Shown: in pieces, positions 50,459 to 62,022 of the stretch | Layout of the letters: each line of letters opens with the position of its first letter | Numbering within the stretch: the stretch's first letter is position 1 | Source: Casuarina equisetifolia | Taxonomy: Eukaryota > Streptophyta > Magnoliopsida > Fagales > Casuarinaceae | Direction: 5' to 3' | Length of the DNA: 64,000 bases | NCBI GenBank assembly: GCA_028551475.1 | Contig: CM052359.1 | Span: forward strand, 5,147,583 to 5,211,582 | The notes under the pieces: generated by a model | The model's input: only the letters and a program-made list of their open reading frames with translations | What the model was told of the DNA's origin: nothing | The model's database searches: none | Translations under genes and position numbers: made by a program

Positions 50459-53400
50459 TTAGTTGGTGGAAAATGTGGTGCAGGATTGCGGAAGCTGTGG
50501 GGATCCAGGCACTCCCGATATTCCGTGAGGGTTGTTTGTACTTGCACCATTGTTTCCATCATTGCTCCGGGGTGCTCCGATAATCGTTGAGACGGCTGCG
50601 GCTAGTGCTGCAGTGAAGTTGGGGTCAGCGGCAATGGCTGCACTGATTGTCTCCACCATGGAATTCTGGCGTTGCCCTAGTTGCAGTGCTGGCATTCCAG
50701 GTTGCTTCGGAGGGAAGAACACAGGGTGCCCAAGAAGCTGTGGACAACCATGCAAAGGCAGAGGGAATAATGTTGCCGAGGAGGGAGGAATGCGGTGGAG
50801 TTGCATGGGGTTAGGGCTCTGTGTCAAGTCAAGCGTGATGGTAGGAAATGGTGCAGAGGCTGATAGTGTTGCCATGGTCGATGCGTAGGGCATCGATGGG
50901 AAGAAACCAGAATTTGCAAGGGCCTCCTTGCTAGCAGTTGAACCTGACAGGAGCATGGCTGCTGCCGCCGATGTAGTATTAGCCATTGCCGAGGCCGCTG
51001 GAGGTAGAGGATGATTGTGACTGCCTTCGTAAGTTGTTATGAGAATCGTCTTATCCTCCACACATCTTTGCACCTGTAGAAGAACATGGCCCAAATTTAA
51101 TATGTTTCCAAATACAAAACTGCAGCTACTTTGGCAGCCATAAGGAGCATAACTTAAAGAAAACAGAAGCCCGGTTGCAGAGACGAGTTTTACATCATAA
51201 TTTCACTTCATAGAGGTGGTTTTATTATCTTCATAATTATGAAAGCGATCGATGGATCCACGTGAAAGTCCTTTCTAGATCAGAATTCGACGGATAGAAT
51301 CATCACAACCACCGCTATTATGATCTAACTAGTACTGAAATGACAATAAATAGTAACAATTGGCGCAACACCTGCTGCTTTAGTGATACACTAACAGATG
51401 TTATAGACCAGTAGGTTGGTGCATGTGTGAATTAAAAAAAAAAATGAATAGTAACACTCATAGATGTCTACTTCATATAAACAGCACCTGTTTACGAACG
51501 GGGCAGGCTACAGCCATGGTGCAGCGATAGTAGGCGCGCGGACAAGGGTTACCCTTCGCCATTTTTTGGCCATATTTCCTCCATTGACATCCATCTCCAA
51601 TCTGAGCAACACAGAAATCGTTACTCCAGATATGTACGCTCTACAACTATGGATAAGCTAAACTGTTAAGCTTTCTCACCAGAGGAGCTTCTGATCTGGC
51701 TCTCACAGACACCCTCGCCTTCCTCAATGGAACTTCAGGAACTTGCTCCTCGCCTTTCGCTTCTTCTAACTTTGGGCTCTTACTGGACCCCCAACTCTGA
51801 GAAGACTGATCAAGACCATCTTCCGTATAAGCCTGCTTCCCAGAAGCTATACTCATATGACCGTTGTGTTCCTTGGACATCACCTCCACGGTATTGGACA
51901 AAGAAGCTGACCGTTCTTGAGTCTTCTCATCAGAAACGGAAGGATTATTGACATCCAATGCAGCCGAGGGTCGTGGGTCAATGAACTGTTGGGCCGGCGC
52001 AGTGAGCCTCGACGTGTCATTTAGTTCAACCTTCTGGTCAGAAGCCAATGTATTTGATGAGTAACTTGAAGTGCAAAACTAATCTTGAAGTCTCCTAAAA
52101 TGAGAAGTATTCTGCAATATGCAAAGGTTTCGTGCACGGAATTATGCATCTCCGGCGAAGTAGCAAGCAATTGATGACTTGCTACTGCTGCTTCAAATGA
52201 TCTGCCAAAAATTGACAAACCTTTGCCAAAGCCACATTAAATCTGCATTGGCGTACGTTTGCAGACATCTTGTTCCCTAGGGATCAACGATATGGGCATC
52301 TTTCTTCTTTCTTGGGGAAAGAAAATCCTTCTTTTTCTTGTTCTCTAGGGAGGCCTAGGTCTTACACCTAGGACAAAACTGTTGCTTGTGCACGTGCACA
52401 GAGTCTAACATGGATAAGCCTACTCATAAAAAGCACCATGCACATTTACATCGTCCATTGGATCTGACGCTGGTATGGCTTCCACGAGGAGGATCATGCT
52501 TATGATGATAAGATACCGGATATATGTATAATGTCTACAAATAAATTTACGAAGGTCTCCTGGTATCTGTGGCTTAGGCAGTTGGAAAATGAGGTTGGCA
52601 ACATTATTATTTTAAAGGCAGTGAGATTTGAAAAGATGTTAGCTGATCAAGGAAGCACACTCCAATTTAAGGGAAGCACGTTACACTTTTCTTTAAGTAG
52701 GGGCTTGAAAACAATAAATCTGTACCTAACCCTGAAGTTCAAGAAATCAACGGCATGATGGACAAGGCCTGTTTAAGGCCAAATACTTGATATTCCAGCG
52801 GATAACAAGTTCTAATCTGGGTGATCTAGGAATCATCAGAAAGAATCTTATTCACCTGCTCCTGACGATTCTGTTCCGCCTGTTTTTGCATTGCCATGAG
52901 CAGTTGACCTTGCAGCTCGCTGTAATTTTTGGTGATCTGATCCAACATGCTTCTCAGTTTCTGGTTTTCTTCGTGTAGTCTCTCCAATTCCTCTTGAAGT
53001 GTAGTCAGCTGGAAAACCACGTTTCCAAGTTCGTGATCCAAACGGAGAAAGAAATAGAAGAAGAAAGATAAACCAGACATGTCGTCAAACATTGCGGTCA
53101 TTCATAGGATGCCATGGAAAAGGTCAAAAGTTTTAACACTCACCTCCGTATTGGGCTTTTCTTCGTCTTGCGATCTTGACATCCCGGAATTTACCGTACG
53201 CAGATGCAATCCCGTCTGCAAAACATGCACTTGTCAATTTCCTGGACAGTATATCGATATAGATCCTGTTCCATATAGATATGTACTTACATCAGCCGCG
53301 GGGCTGCAAAAACCTGTCTTATGAGCTAAAAAGAAAGAACAAGGAGTGCTTAAAAAGGATGTTGAAAGCCTTACGTTGACAACTTGATCGGATGCCGGAG

Positions 53401-53620
53401 TTGATGACCCGTTGGTGGTGCCGTGGTGGTGCTCATGGTGTGGTTGGTTGCTAGTGGTTTTAGCAGTAGCAGGACCCGAAAAGAAATCCATTTCTTTGAT
53501 CGTCGGCTGGGTTTGCTCCATGGAATTCTCTCCCAGGCTATCGGGGCCACCAGGATCGCTGTTGCGGAGGAAGTCACGGGAGCGTAGGAATGTAAACTCA
53601 CGGCGGTGTTGATTTTCCAT
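50459..53620 (-). CDS. WRKY47: WRKY transcription factor, group IIb (WRKY47-like)
   Basis: Six coding exons on the minus strand, 53620-53375, 53215-53144, 53008-52856, 52033-51680, 51601-51488 and 51073-50459, encode 517 aa. An N-terminal IKEMDFFSG motif is followed by a leucine-zipper coiled coil (about 107-145, [20 protein letters not shown]). The WRKY domain has WRKYGQK at 282-288 and zinc ligands C302, C308, H332 and H334 (C-X5-C-X23-H-X1-H). It is interrupted after VRKQ by the intron position diagnostic of groups IIa/IIb. Ala-rich and proline-rich segments fill the C terminus. The protein binds W-box DNA in the nucleus. Assignment to WRKY47 rests on group and gene order (next to the DHHC and chitinase genes, as At4g01720 is, from memory) and is therefore an inference. 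Confidence 0.93.
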
Positions 53621-53635
53621 GAGGAAGAAGAAAGA

Positions 53636-53702
53636 GACACAGAGAGAGAGATACAGAGAGATAGAAAGAGATAGAAAGAGGGAGAGGGAGAGAGAGAGAG
53701 AG
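53636..53702. repeat. GA-rich tract in the WRKY 5' leader
   Basis: A purine-rich interrupted ga/gaaa/gata array (CT-rich on the transcribed sense) that begins about 15 bases upstream of the start codon and lies between the TATA box and the ATG. Confidence 0.8.
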
Positions 53703-53763
53703 TGGTAGTGGTTGAATTTGTAAATTGACGACACTTCTAAGCTTTGGTAGCTCGCAAAGACTC

Positions 53764-53769
53764 TTTATA
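53764..53769 (-). promoter_or_regulatory. Probable TATA box of the WRKY gene
   Basis: On the minus strand the sequence reads ATATAAAGAG, about 145 bases upstream of the ATG, in a good position for a leader of roughly 110 bases. It is the only clear TATA motif nearby. Confidence 0.6.
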
Positions 53770-54900
53770 TGGCTCATCTGGGGGTGGGGTGGGGACTTTC
53801 CAAGAATGATATTTTGGATAAAATAGGAAAATAGGTCTGCACCCCTTCTTCCCCGGGGAGACTGACGTCACCAGTGTGTAAGGCCAGACGTGGCGGGGAG
53901 TGCAGTAGGGAGCACGGAGGAGCGCGTGCGGAGGGAGGGAGGGAGGGAGTCGGCGTTAAGAGATAACGGAGTTGGGGGCCCGGTATTACACGTGGGGGTG
54001 GCGTACGTCGTCTCAGGTCAACGCAGTTGACGGCGATGCTGCATCGGACGGTGAGAGGTGGAGACGGTGGGTCCCTCCGGGGAGGAGAACAACCTAATCC
54101 CACTGACTTTCGAGGCCCCCAAAAGCCCCGCGAACGTCATATGGCTTCTGTCGGCTTCAACCAGACGTAATTGGAAGGGCGTTTTTTAATGCTCCAAAGC
54201 CTCCACCTTCATCGGCGCATCTACCCCTGAGTCTTCCAAGTTGTTTTCTTTCCTGGTTTTTACGCATTATTAAACACTTCATCCATCTTCGCCCATCTCA
54301 CAGACGATTGTGTAAGCGCCAAAGCTTTCTCCATCGGAGCCTACCTTGATACGTGCGTACCTGAGTAAAAGATTCAGGATTTGACATTGCTTGGCCCTCT
54401 GGAAATCCGTTGCTGCATGATAGACAAGTTTAAACCGACATTAAACACCCGTCTCTTCATCATCTCCTCTCCCGTTTCAGTCTCTCTGAGCTCCCTTCCT
54501 ACTCCTATAGGGTTCTGCTTCCCAACCGCCGGCTACTGTTCTTGGTGAGATTTGGGTTTAATGCCCGAGGGGATCTTAGAACTTGCGTAACCATGATTGA
54601 GCAGAAAAAAATTTGACTTGTAGCTTGATTTTCAGGGCGGATTACATAATGGTCCAGAGGGTGCACACCTTTTTTTTCTATTCTGTTGGCGTATGTTGCT
54701 TCCTTAGGAGACTCACTTATTACCTACTCTAATTAAATTCTCGTCATTCCAGTTATCAGAAACTCTAGAAATCTCTTCCCGGAGGTTCATCTTTCTCAGC
54801 TTGGCTGGTTGGGATCTACGTTCTGGTTAGGGCTTGAGTAAGAATTGTGTTCATCAAATTTTTTTTTAAAATAAGTTTACATTAATAAAAATTAATATAT

Positions 54901-54924
54901 AGAAATATAGAAATATAGAAATAT
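54901..54924 (+). repeat. Three 8-base units (agaaatat)
   Basis: A short tandem array inside an AT-rich block in the large intergenic region. Confidence 0.85.
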
Positions 54925-57900
54925 ACTTTAATATTATAAGACTTACAAAAATCATGAAAAAATAAAAATTAAAAGTCTTGTAATAATATTTTCTTATGAG
55001 AATTTTATGTTTTAAAATAATATATTTTTTTAAAACAATTTTTCTTATTTTTGCTCATAGGATTGAGATGTCAATTGTGTCCATCATTCCATTCTCCCCT
55101 TTTGACAATATCAGTGGGACACGGGAATGATATCGCCGGGCTGTGCTTGACTTCAAGTCATCCTGCTGCTATTTATTTATGAACTGAGCAAGAGAGACTT
55201 TATATTTTGCTTGTATGATTTCAAGAACTATATGATCTGGGTTTTTGAAGGGATTGAGATGCACTGAATGTGACCGCGTTCCATTTGCAACTTGTGTGCA
55301 TTCCTCCATGTTCCTGCCATGTGGTAACTACCAAACTACACTGGGAATCACCCAAATCAACTCAATGTTTTCTACAGAACCCGATCACAGATAGATATAA
55401 ATATTCATGCTGGACCAGTCTGTCTGCTATATGAACTGCTGAAGGAAATGCTGCTCGTGTATACGGTGCAACAAACAATATGTAGCCTGTCTTATTATAA
55501 ATCATCCAATTGACTTGTCAAGTTTAAAAATCGACCTAGTTGACCTGGCTAAGATTAATTAATTTAACAAGAGACCTCACAAGTTGGACAGGTTTGTTTG
55601 AAAATGGTTAGCTGAAATGCTTATTATATCTGCACCACTCCATTTTGTGAAGGATTATCAAATTAAACGGAGTGCTTGACAAGTTTGAGGATCCTTGTTG
55701 TAAACACGCAAAATCAAAATAATTGAAATATGCTTTGAAGGAGTCTAACTTATTTGGATAATGGCTTCTGTCCTAATACCTTTGCATGGTGAGGTCTTAA
55801 TGCCGACGATCTAATGATGAAGCTCCACTTGACTCATTGAGTATAGAAGTCTGTTTATGCTACTTGTGCTTTGGCAAGTGAGCATAGCATGCAGGATCTG
55901 TTCTTCCTTATATGCTGAATGATAGCAGCGCTTTTAAAAATACAGTAAGAAAGAAAGAGATGGTGTAAAGCGACGTACATGTCACCACATATGCCATGGT
56001 AATCAACACCATATTTAATTGAGAAAAAATCCCAGTTTAATCGGCCTAGACGTATGAAAAGTTAGGTCAATGGATGAAGATAGGCCATATATTTAACACT
56101 GAAATCCACAGCTGGCAGGTCACTCTCGTGGGTATGATATAATACGAGCATTGAGAATGATCCCGTTGTCTCTAGCTCTAGCTAGAAAACAGGCGCATAT
56201 CTTATTTTCCATGTGAATGATATCTTCAAGTCAATGCTGAGTTAAAGAAAAAGCCACAAATGTCCCTTTTTCTTCTTTCTTTATTCTCTATCCTTAATAA
56301 TTTAGATGAACAGGAGTTCATGGCTGGAAGAAATCGATTCATCATGTCGTGGCACATTTTGTAGCCTCTCTTGTGTACCGAAACTTGGTTGATCTTCAAT
56401 GCAAGGCCTTCTGTGAAAGGCTAGCCAAGTACCTTCTTGAAACCAACACGTTCATTCTTAATCCAGTTTAATGATAAGCTTTTGGATCGCAGATTTGCCA
56501 CTATGCAAAACAGTAAATAGAATAAAATAACAGCATCTAAAATACGGCGGGGCCTCGAGAATTGGCAAGCCAAGGTTTTATAACGCATGCGTAGAGTGAA
56601 GAAATGAAGGGCATTTAATGGGGGTCTTGGAAGGGCATTTAATTAGGGTCTTGGGAGGTCACATGCAAGTTGCAAACTTTAGGGTAAACAAATGTGGGGT
56701 TAGCCTGTTAGAAAAGTAGAAGATGCGAAAGATATACCGGCGCAGGAGCTGTCACACACCATACCACGAAGCTTGATGACTCACGAGTCATCCGACCCCA
56801 TCGCCTTTGCTCGGACGCTCTTTCAAAAGTCTCCACCGAAGCTTCCTGTGTAACTGCGGTCAAGATATTCTTCTTCAAAAGCCCCAAGTTGGTTGGCATG
56901 ACGAGTTTAATTACTTTTAGACCGTAATAAAACTCTATACAATTGCAGACCTCTTAGACTGAAAAAATGGGTCAATTTCATGTTCGCATGACATTGGATG
57001 AATGATTTTTGCATTCATATGAAGGAAAACCGGAGATAGGCACTGGACAGGAGGGGAACTTGAACCTTTTTCTGGAAATTGTACTCGTACACTGCAAGTA
57101 TCTCCTTGTAAGTCAAAAGAAGGATGGCCAAGTTACTGTTCGTTTCGGTGGAATATTCAGACTTCATTAGAAAATGATAGAAAACAAAGGTGGTTCTGAA
57201 CTGGGAAGACTTAGAGATTAAAAAATAGACACGTAGAAGGATTGCAATTCGGATTCCGTGTTCAACTCATCCAACGCCCAAATGGTGATGAAAACTGACA
57301 AAGGGATGCTTTTCCTTTTCCTTGGGTTTGAGCTTTTGCTTGTTTTAATTTCCTACATCCAATAGGGTGGCGACTTTTTCTCTCAAAGTCACGTTTTGAG
57401 CGGGTCCATCCTTAGGACGTCACTCCATCAATAAGCCAACCTGTTCTTAAGAAGTTTGAAAAGGGAGCGACCTCTCCTTCTTGTGAGTGAGAGTGACGGA
57501 AAGAGATTATACAATTGTCAAGCTTGTAGACTTTTAAAAGGCTCTCTTTTGAATGCGGCTCTTTTGTCGTGCTTCTGCTCTCTGTCTATGGAGGGGTGCA
57601 AGTGGATGAGGACGACTACCGCCCTACCTACCGTCCCCGGTCCAACACCCAACTATTTAATCAGTGTTTGAAATACCTAATGCGTTATTTTTTTGGTGAT
57701 TTATTTGCTAATCGCAATGCATTAGTATAATAATTCTAGCCTAAAATCAAGACTTGTAAATGGATTATCTTTCACGCTGTGACTAGAGTCAATATGTGGT
57801 GCACAAGTTGTCAATATTAAGACTTTCAGGTCTGTTAAATGGTCCTAAAGATTGATTGAACGGGTTTTGCAATTTGTGCACTGGTGGACATCCCAGTCAA

Positions 57901-58900
57901 TTACATCTTCCGTCAATGCTGCATCATATGAAAACCAGAAAACAAGGAGGAGCGATCATTGAAATTGATGGAGAGAATTTCTAGACTCTTTCTTTTATGC
58001 TTTTGATACAATCATTTATGTGTCTTAAGAGTATTTTATACGAAATAACATCAAAAGAGTAGATTACTGTTATGTAGCCTATTTAGAGGATTTCTTTTTA
58101 AAGTTGGCTTTGTTTATACGTGTTATGTAAGGTTATGACATATAAGTTACACGCTCGAAATGCAATTGTAGCTTTCAGCTCTTGAGGAGTTCTCGTTCAT
58201 TCTATATCTTTAAATATCCTTTGTTAAGTGAAACTCTTTTTAACCATGTATTTTGTGGTGGTAATCTTGACCCTATTTTCTATGATGCTTTTGTTGGATT
58301 ATGAACATGTCTTAATGTGTTACAAGAGGTGGGAGAACTTATCCCAAAAAAGCCCTAGAATATTTTGGTTGCCTGTCCCACATCATGTACATGTGTCTCT
58401 CCTTTTGTCAATGAATTTTACTGGCATCAGTTTTGTATCAAAGCTTCGATTGCAATTGTCTACCCAAATCATGGTCTTCAAGTTGTTGAATTGTGAAATT
58501 TGAAGAAGCAAGTTTAATGGAGGGAAACGTCTTCTTAAGCTATGAGGATAGTTCGAAAAGAATAAGGGACAAAGTATCCATATCTATCGACCCATTTGAG
58601 TGTTTATCATCTTTAGCCTTGAGGACAACAACCGATGGCACTAAAGTAGCAAAAGTGAAAGACGACAAAGAAGGTGCTTTAGGCTAGGCCAATTTTGTTG
58701 CCCATGGTGGCTACCAAGTTGTCGATGGAAACAACTTCTTTAACTAAAGCAGTGTTTCCCTGCCCAACTTCTCTTCTTTCGCAACTACAACCCCATCTAG
58801 ACCGTAGGGAGCACTTGCTTTTTTTTCTTATGAAGGAAGAAATAAGAGGTAATATAGCAATCACCTATGTCAGGTATATGAGATGGCATGCATGAACCAT

Positions 58901-58918
58901 CCCCCCCCCCCCCCCCCC
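58901..58918 (+). repeat. C18 homopolymer followed by TCCCC and A8
   Basis: Eighteen consecutive C, then T, four C and eight A. Long C runs are rare in plant nuclear DNA and are prone to length errors in sequencing. Confidence 0.85.
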
Positions 58919-60980
58919 TCCCCAAAAAAAAGATGCTAATAGCGAGAGTTGTTTGCCTGAAGAAGTTCCAAGCAAAGAGTTCTCTTTTTCTATTGACTTT
59001 GCAAATAAAAGTGGTCCAGAATCAAAGTGAAGCAAAAAATGTGACCTTGGTAGTCTCTTTGATATGTTTTTGTCTTCAGGATTTAGCGTTGGTGTCAATG
59101 AACTTAATTCAGCCAGTCAAATTAGATTCAGTAAAGCAATGAAAGCAGCGAGTTGGCCTTTCCTTGTTAGGCTGCAGAAAAGTTGTTAAAGGAGGCTAAA
59201 GTCAGGCATGGAAGTGGGTGGAACCGTGTTTGATGGGAAGGGCAAGAGTGGGCCTCCCTTCACTCTTGTCAAAGGAGACCCACTCCTTCGTTGATCTTGC
59301 TTCTTTAGAACTTGCTTATACCCCAAAAGCTAGTCCATGATCCTCGAAACGTCTATGGATTGCACTTGAGATAAAGCAAAGGGGGATGCCTGCTATGTCA
59401 GTCGTGATAGGAACATCTCTGCATGGGACTCACCAGAATATGGAAAACGAAAGTAGCAAGAAGCGTTGTCAGACAGGAGCTCTGGATAAAGCATGGGCTG
59501 GCCATCCTCATTTCAGGTCTTGGGGCACTGTGGGCTGGGGCGGATCTCGTTATCTCCATATAGACTGAATCCAATGAACCTGAACCGTGGTCAATGATTT
59601 ATGCCGGCGTTGCTAGTTATCTTGTCCCATCGACGAGGTCGATTCCCACTCGCTTGTAGTGGGTGGCTCATGGTCAACGGCATGAAGAACGTTTAAGGAT
59701 TTGCAATGATCTTATGGGAGGTTAGAACACATCAAGGTTTATGGGGCCAGAGTGGGTGATTTATACAAAAGTAATGGATATGACTCGCGATTAAGCTTAA
59801 GTTTTATGACAAAATGGTCACATAGGATTCCAAACCAAGTAGTATCTAATACTCATCTCCCTTTTTTAATCAAATTGCCTTAACTGAAAAATATTAAAGA
59901 AAAAGACATACTGAAGAGAATTATAAAAATTGATAGTAGAGTGTATAAACTCTTTCAAAATGGTCCTACAGTCAATTTTGTCTATTCAGATACTTAATGG
60001 AAGTAATTAAGCATATTAAAAGATTAGTAACAGTGATTGATTACTCTCACAACTTTCTTTTGTGGGTGACAGGGATCTTTTAGTGTATATATTCTCCTTT
60101 CTTCACTTTTTTAAATCACATGATAGGGCTTTACAACAAGAATGAACAATTCAAACATAAAATATGATAGACCATGTTTAGATATTGATGACAGTGAACC
60201 TTGATCCCATTTTGGAACCGAAATAATGCATGGATTTGGGGACCTTATTTATGCACTCTTCAGCAGTCCGCTTCTATTAACAACTCCAGTCAAAGCACTC
60301 CGACGGGGACGCGGAGCCAGAATGGCTGCAGAGAAGTTAGGCTCCACTTTAGCATTAAAGCCGTATGGCCAAACATTAGGATGCTCGCATACCCGACCAG
60401 GCTCGATCCAAGCGCTTGCTGAAAATAGAGTTGCTTATCTATAAATTCGGCAGAGCACTTATGAATATCGCTGGAGTTTCCTCTTGGCAAAACATGCGTT
60501 TACCATGTCAGCGCTCTGATCCCATGGAAGAGATTAGAGCACGAACTGAACTGCTACAAGAGCCACCATAGAGGGAAAAGAAGCAGCATGCTGTATTATA
60601 TGGACAAAACTCACTCGTTAGGGGAAAAAAATGCTTGGCCGTTTCTTCAAATGTTTAGTTAGCTATCATCACGGATCAAAGAAAGAAAAACTAGAGAATA
60701 AAAGGACAAAGAAATGTAGTGGGTCTTCCCCGAAACCCTGCAGGCCGATTGTATTTTCTATTCATTCATTGGGGGTGTTGACATTCCACTTCAGAAAATG
60801 GCATGTGAACTGTCCACGGCAATTGGAACAAGTCAAAAGAGCATTACACATGATTTCATTCAAACAAAATTCTTGTTTAATATTAAAAAGAAGCATGAAC
60901 ATGACAATTTTGACCACACCAAGTTAGAAGCTACACCTCTGACTGGCTTATCTTGCAGTATTGCGATCGAGGCTTGCATG

Positions 60981-60990
60981 TATTTATAAG
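60981..60990 (+). promoter_or_regulatory. Probable TATA box of the chitinase gene
   Basis: tatttataag lies 47-56 bases upstream of the start codon. This spacing implies a short leader of about 20-25 bases, common for compact defence genes. Confidence 0.6.
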
Positions 60991-61036
60991 GAGGGTTTGT
61001 CTTGCTTCTACAACAGAGCAACTCTAACCTTGGCAA

Positions 61037-62022
61037 ATGGCATTCTCAGCCTCCTATTGTCTTTCACTTCTCTCATTCGCCTTCTTCTTGAGCTCCAGCA
61101 TTTTCCTCTCCTTGGCCTCACAGGGCACCGAAGCTCGGAGGTTCCCTATCTCTGCTCTGATAAACGAAGAGCTTTTTCATACAATATTTCTGCACAAGGA
61201 TGATACTGCATGTCCTGCAAAAGACTTCTACACGTACGATTCTTTCATCCAGGCATCAAGATACTTTCCGAAATTTGGCACCACAGGAAGTTTGACCACA
61301 CGCAAGCGTGAAATTGCAGCTTTTCTTGCTCAGATATCCCATGAAACCACGGGTGGCTGGGCTACAGCACCTGATGGACCTTACGCTTGGGGTTTGTGCT
61401 TCAAAGAGGAAGTTAGTCCGCAAAGTGACTACTGTGATTCGAGCAACACAGAATGGCCGTGCTATTCGGGCAAATCCTACAAAGGAAGGGGTCCCATCCA
61501 ACTATCATGGTAATTCTTATGTGACAAAATATGCATCTTCTCGTGAAAACACTCCATTTTAAGAGGAAAAATCTAGTTTCATGCATGTTAATATTCCGAA
61601 ATGTACATACTTCTCCAAGCAACTTCTAATCTTTTCTCGAAACATATCGTGGCAGGAATTTCAACTATGGTCCAGCTGGAAAGGCTTTGGGATTTGACGG
61701 ATTAAAGAACCCAGAAATCGTAGCAAATACCTCTGTAATTGCATTCAAGACAGCTCTATGGTTCTGGATGACGGAGCAGAAGCCAAAGCCCTCTTGTCAC
61801 GATGTCATGGTTGGGAGGTATGTCCCAGCAGATGCTGACATAGCAGCCAATCGGACTGCCGGATTTGGGTTGGTTACCAACATCATAAACGGTGGGCTCG
61901 AGTGTGGAATACCCAATGATGCGAGGGTAAATGATCGGATTGGTTATTTCCAGAGATACGCTAAGCTGTTTGATGTTGATACTGGACCTAACTTGGATTG
62001 TGCAAATCAGAAGTCCTATTAA
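61037..62022 (+). CDS. GH19 chitinase without chitin-binding domain (secreted)
   Basis: Two coding exons, 61037-61509 and 61656-62022, encode 279 aa. A signal peptide of about 28 residues ([20 protein letters not shown]) is followed directly by a GH19 catalytic domain with no hevein domain, so a class II-like architecture. The GH19 signature SHETTGGW carries the general acid E103. The second acidic site falls in WGLCFKEE (E124/E125). [23 protein letters not shown] crosses the intron. The enzyme cleaves chitin in fungal cell walls, or acts on plant glycoproteins in some members. Cysteines sit in the usual places, and the C-terminal LDCANQKSY ends without a vacuolar extension, so an apoplastic location is likely. 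Counterpart probably At4g01700 (from memory). Confidence 0.93.

Larger units (their letters stand above)
53770..61036. other. Large gene-poor interval between WRKY and chitinase genes
   Basis: About 7.3 kb with no gene I can support. 53800-54110 is GC-rich and is the upstream region of the WRKY gene. 54200-54830 is pyrimidine-rich and transcript-like but has no convincing frame. 54840-55030 is AT-rich and includes agaaatat x3 (54901-54924). 58330-59560 contains several short frames interrupted by stops that suggest decayed coding sequence of unknown origin. A C18 tract lies at 58901-58918. 60200-60480 has another GC-richer coding-like patch without a recognised product. Confidence 0.5.

Noticed and set aside
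50532-50888. 118-codon plus-strand frame
   Set aside because: Antisense to the last WRKY exon; the apparent Cys/Gly-rich peptide is the mirror of the Ala/Pro-rich WRKY tail.
59610-59670. Box-B-like gaggtcgattcccact suggesting another SINE
   Set aside because: No matching A box at proper spacing and no defined ends.
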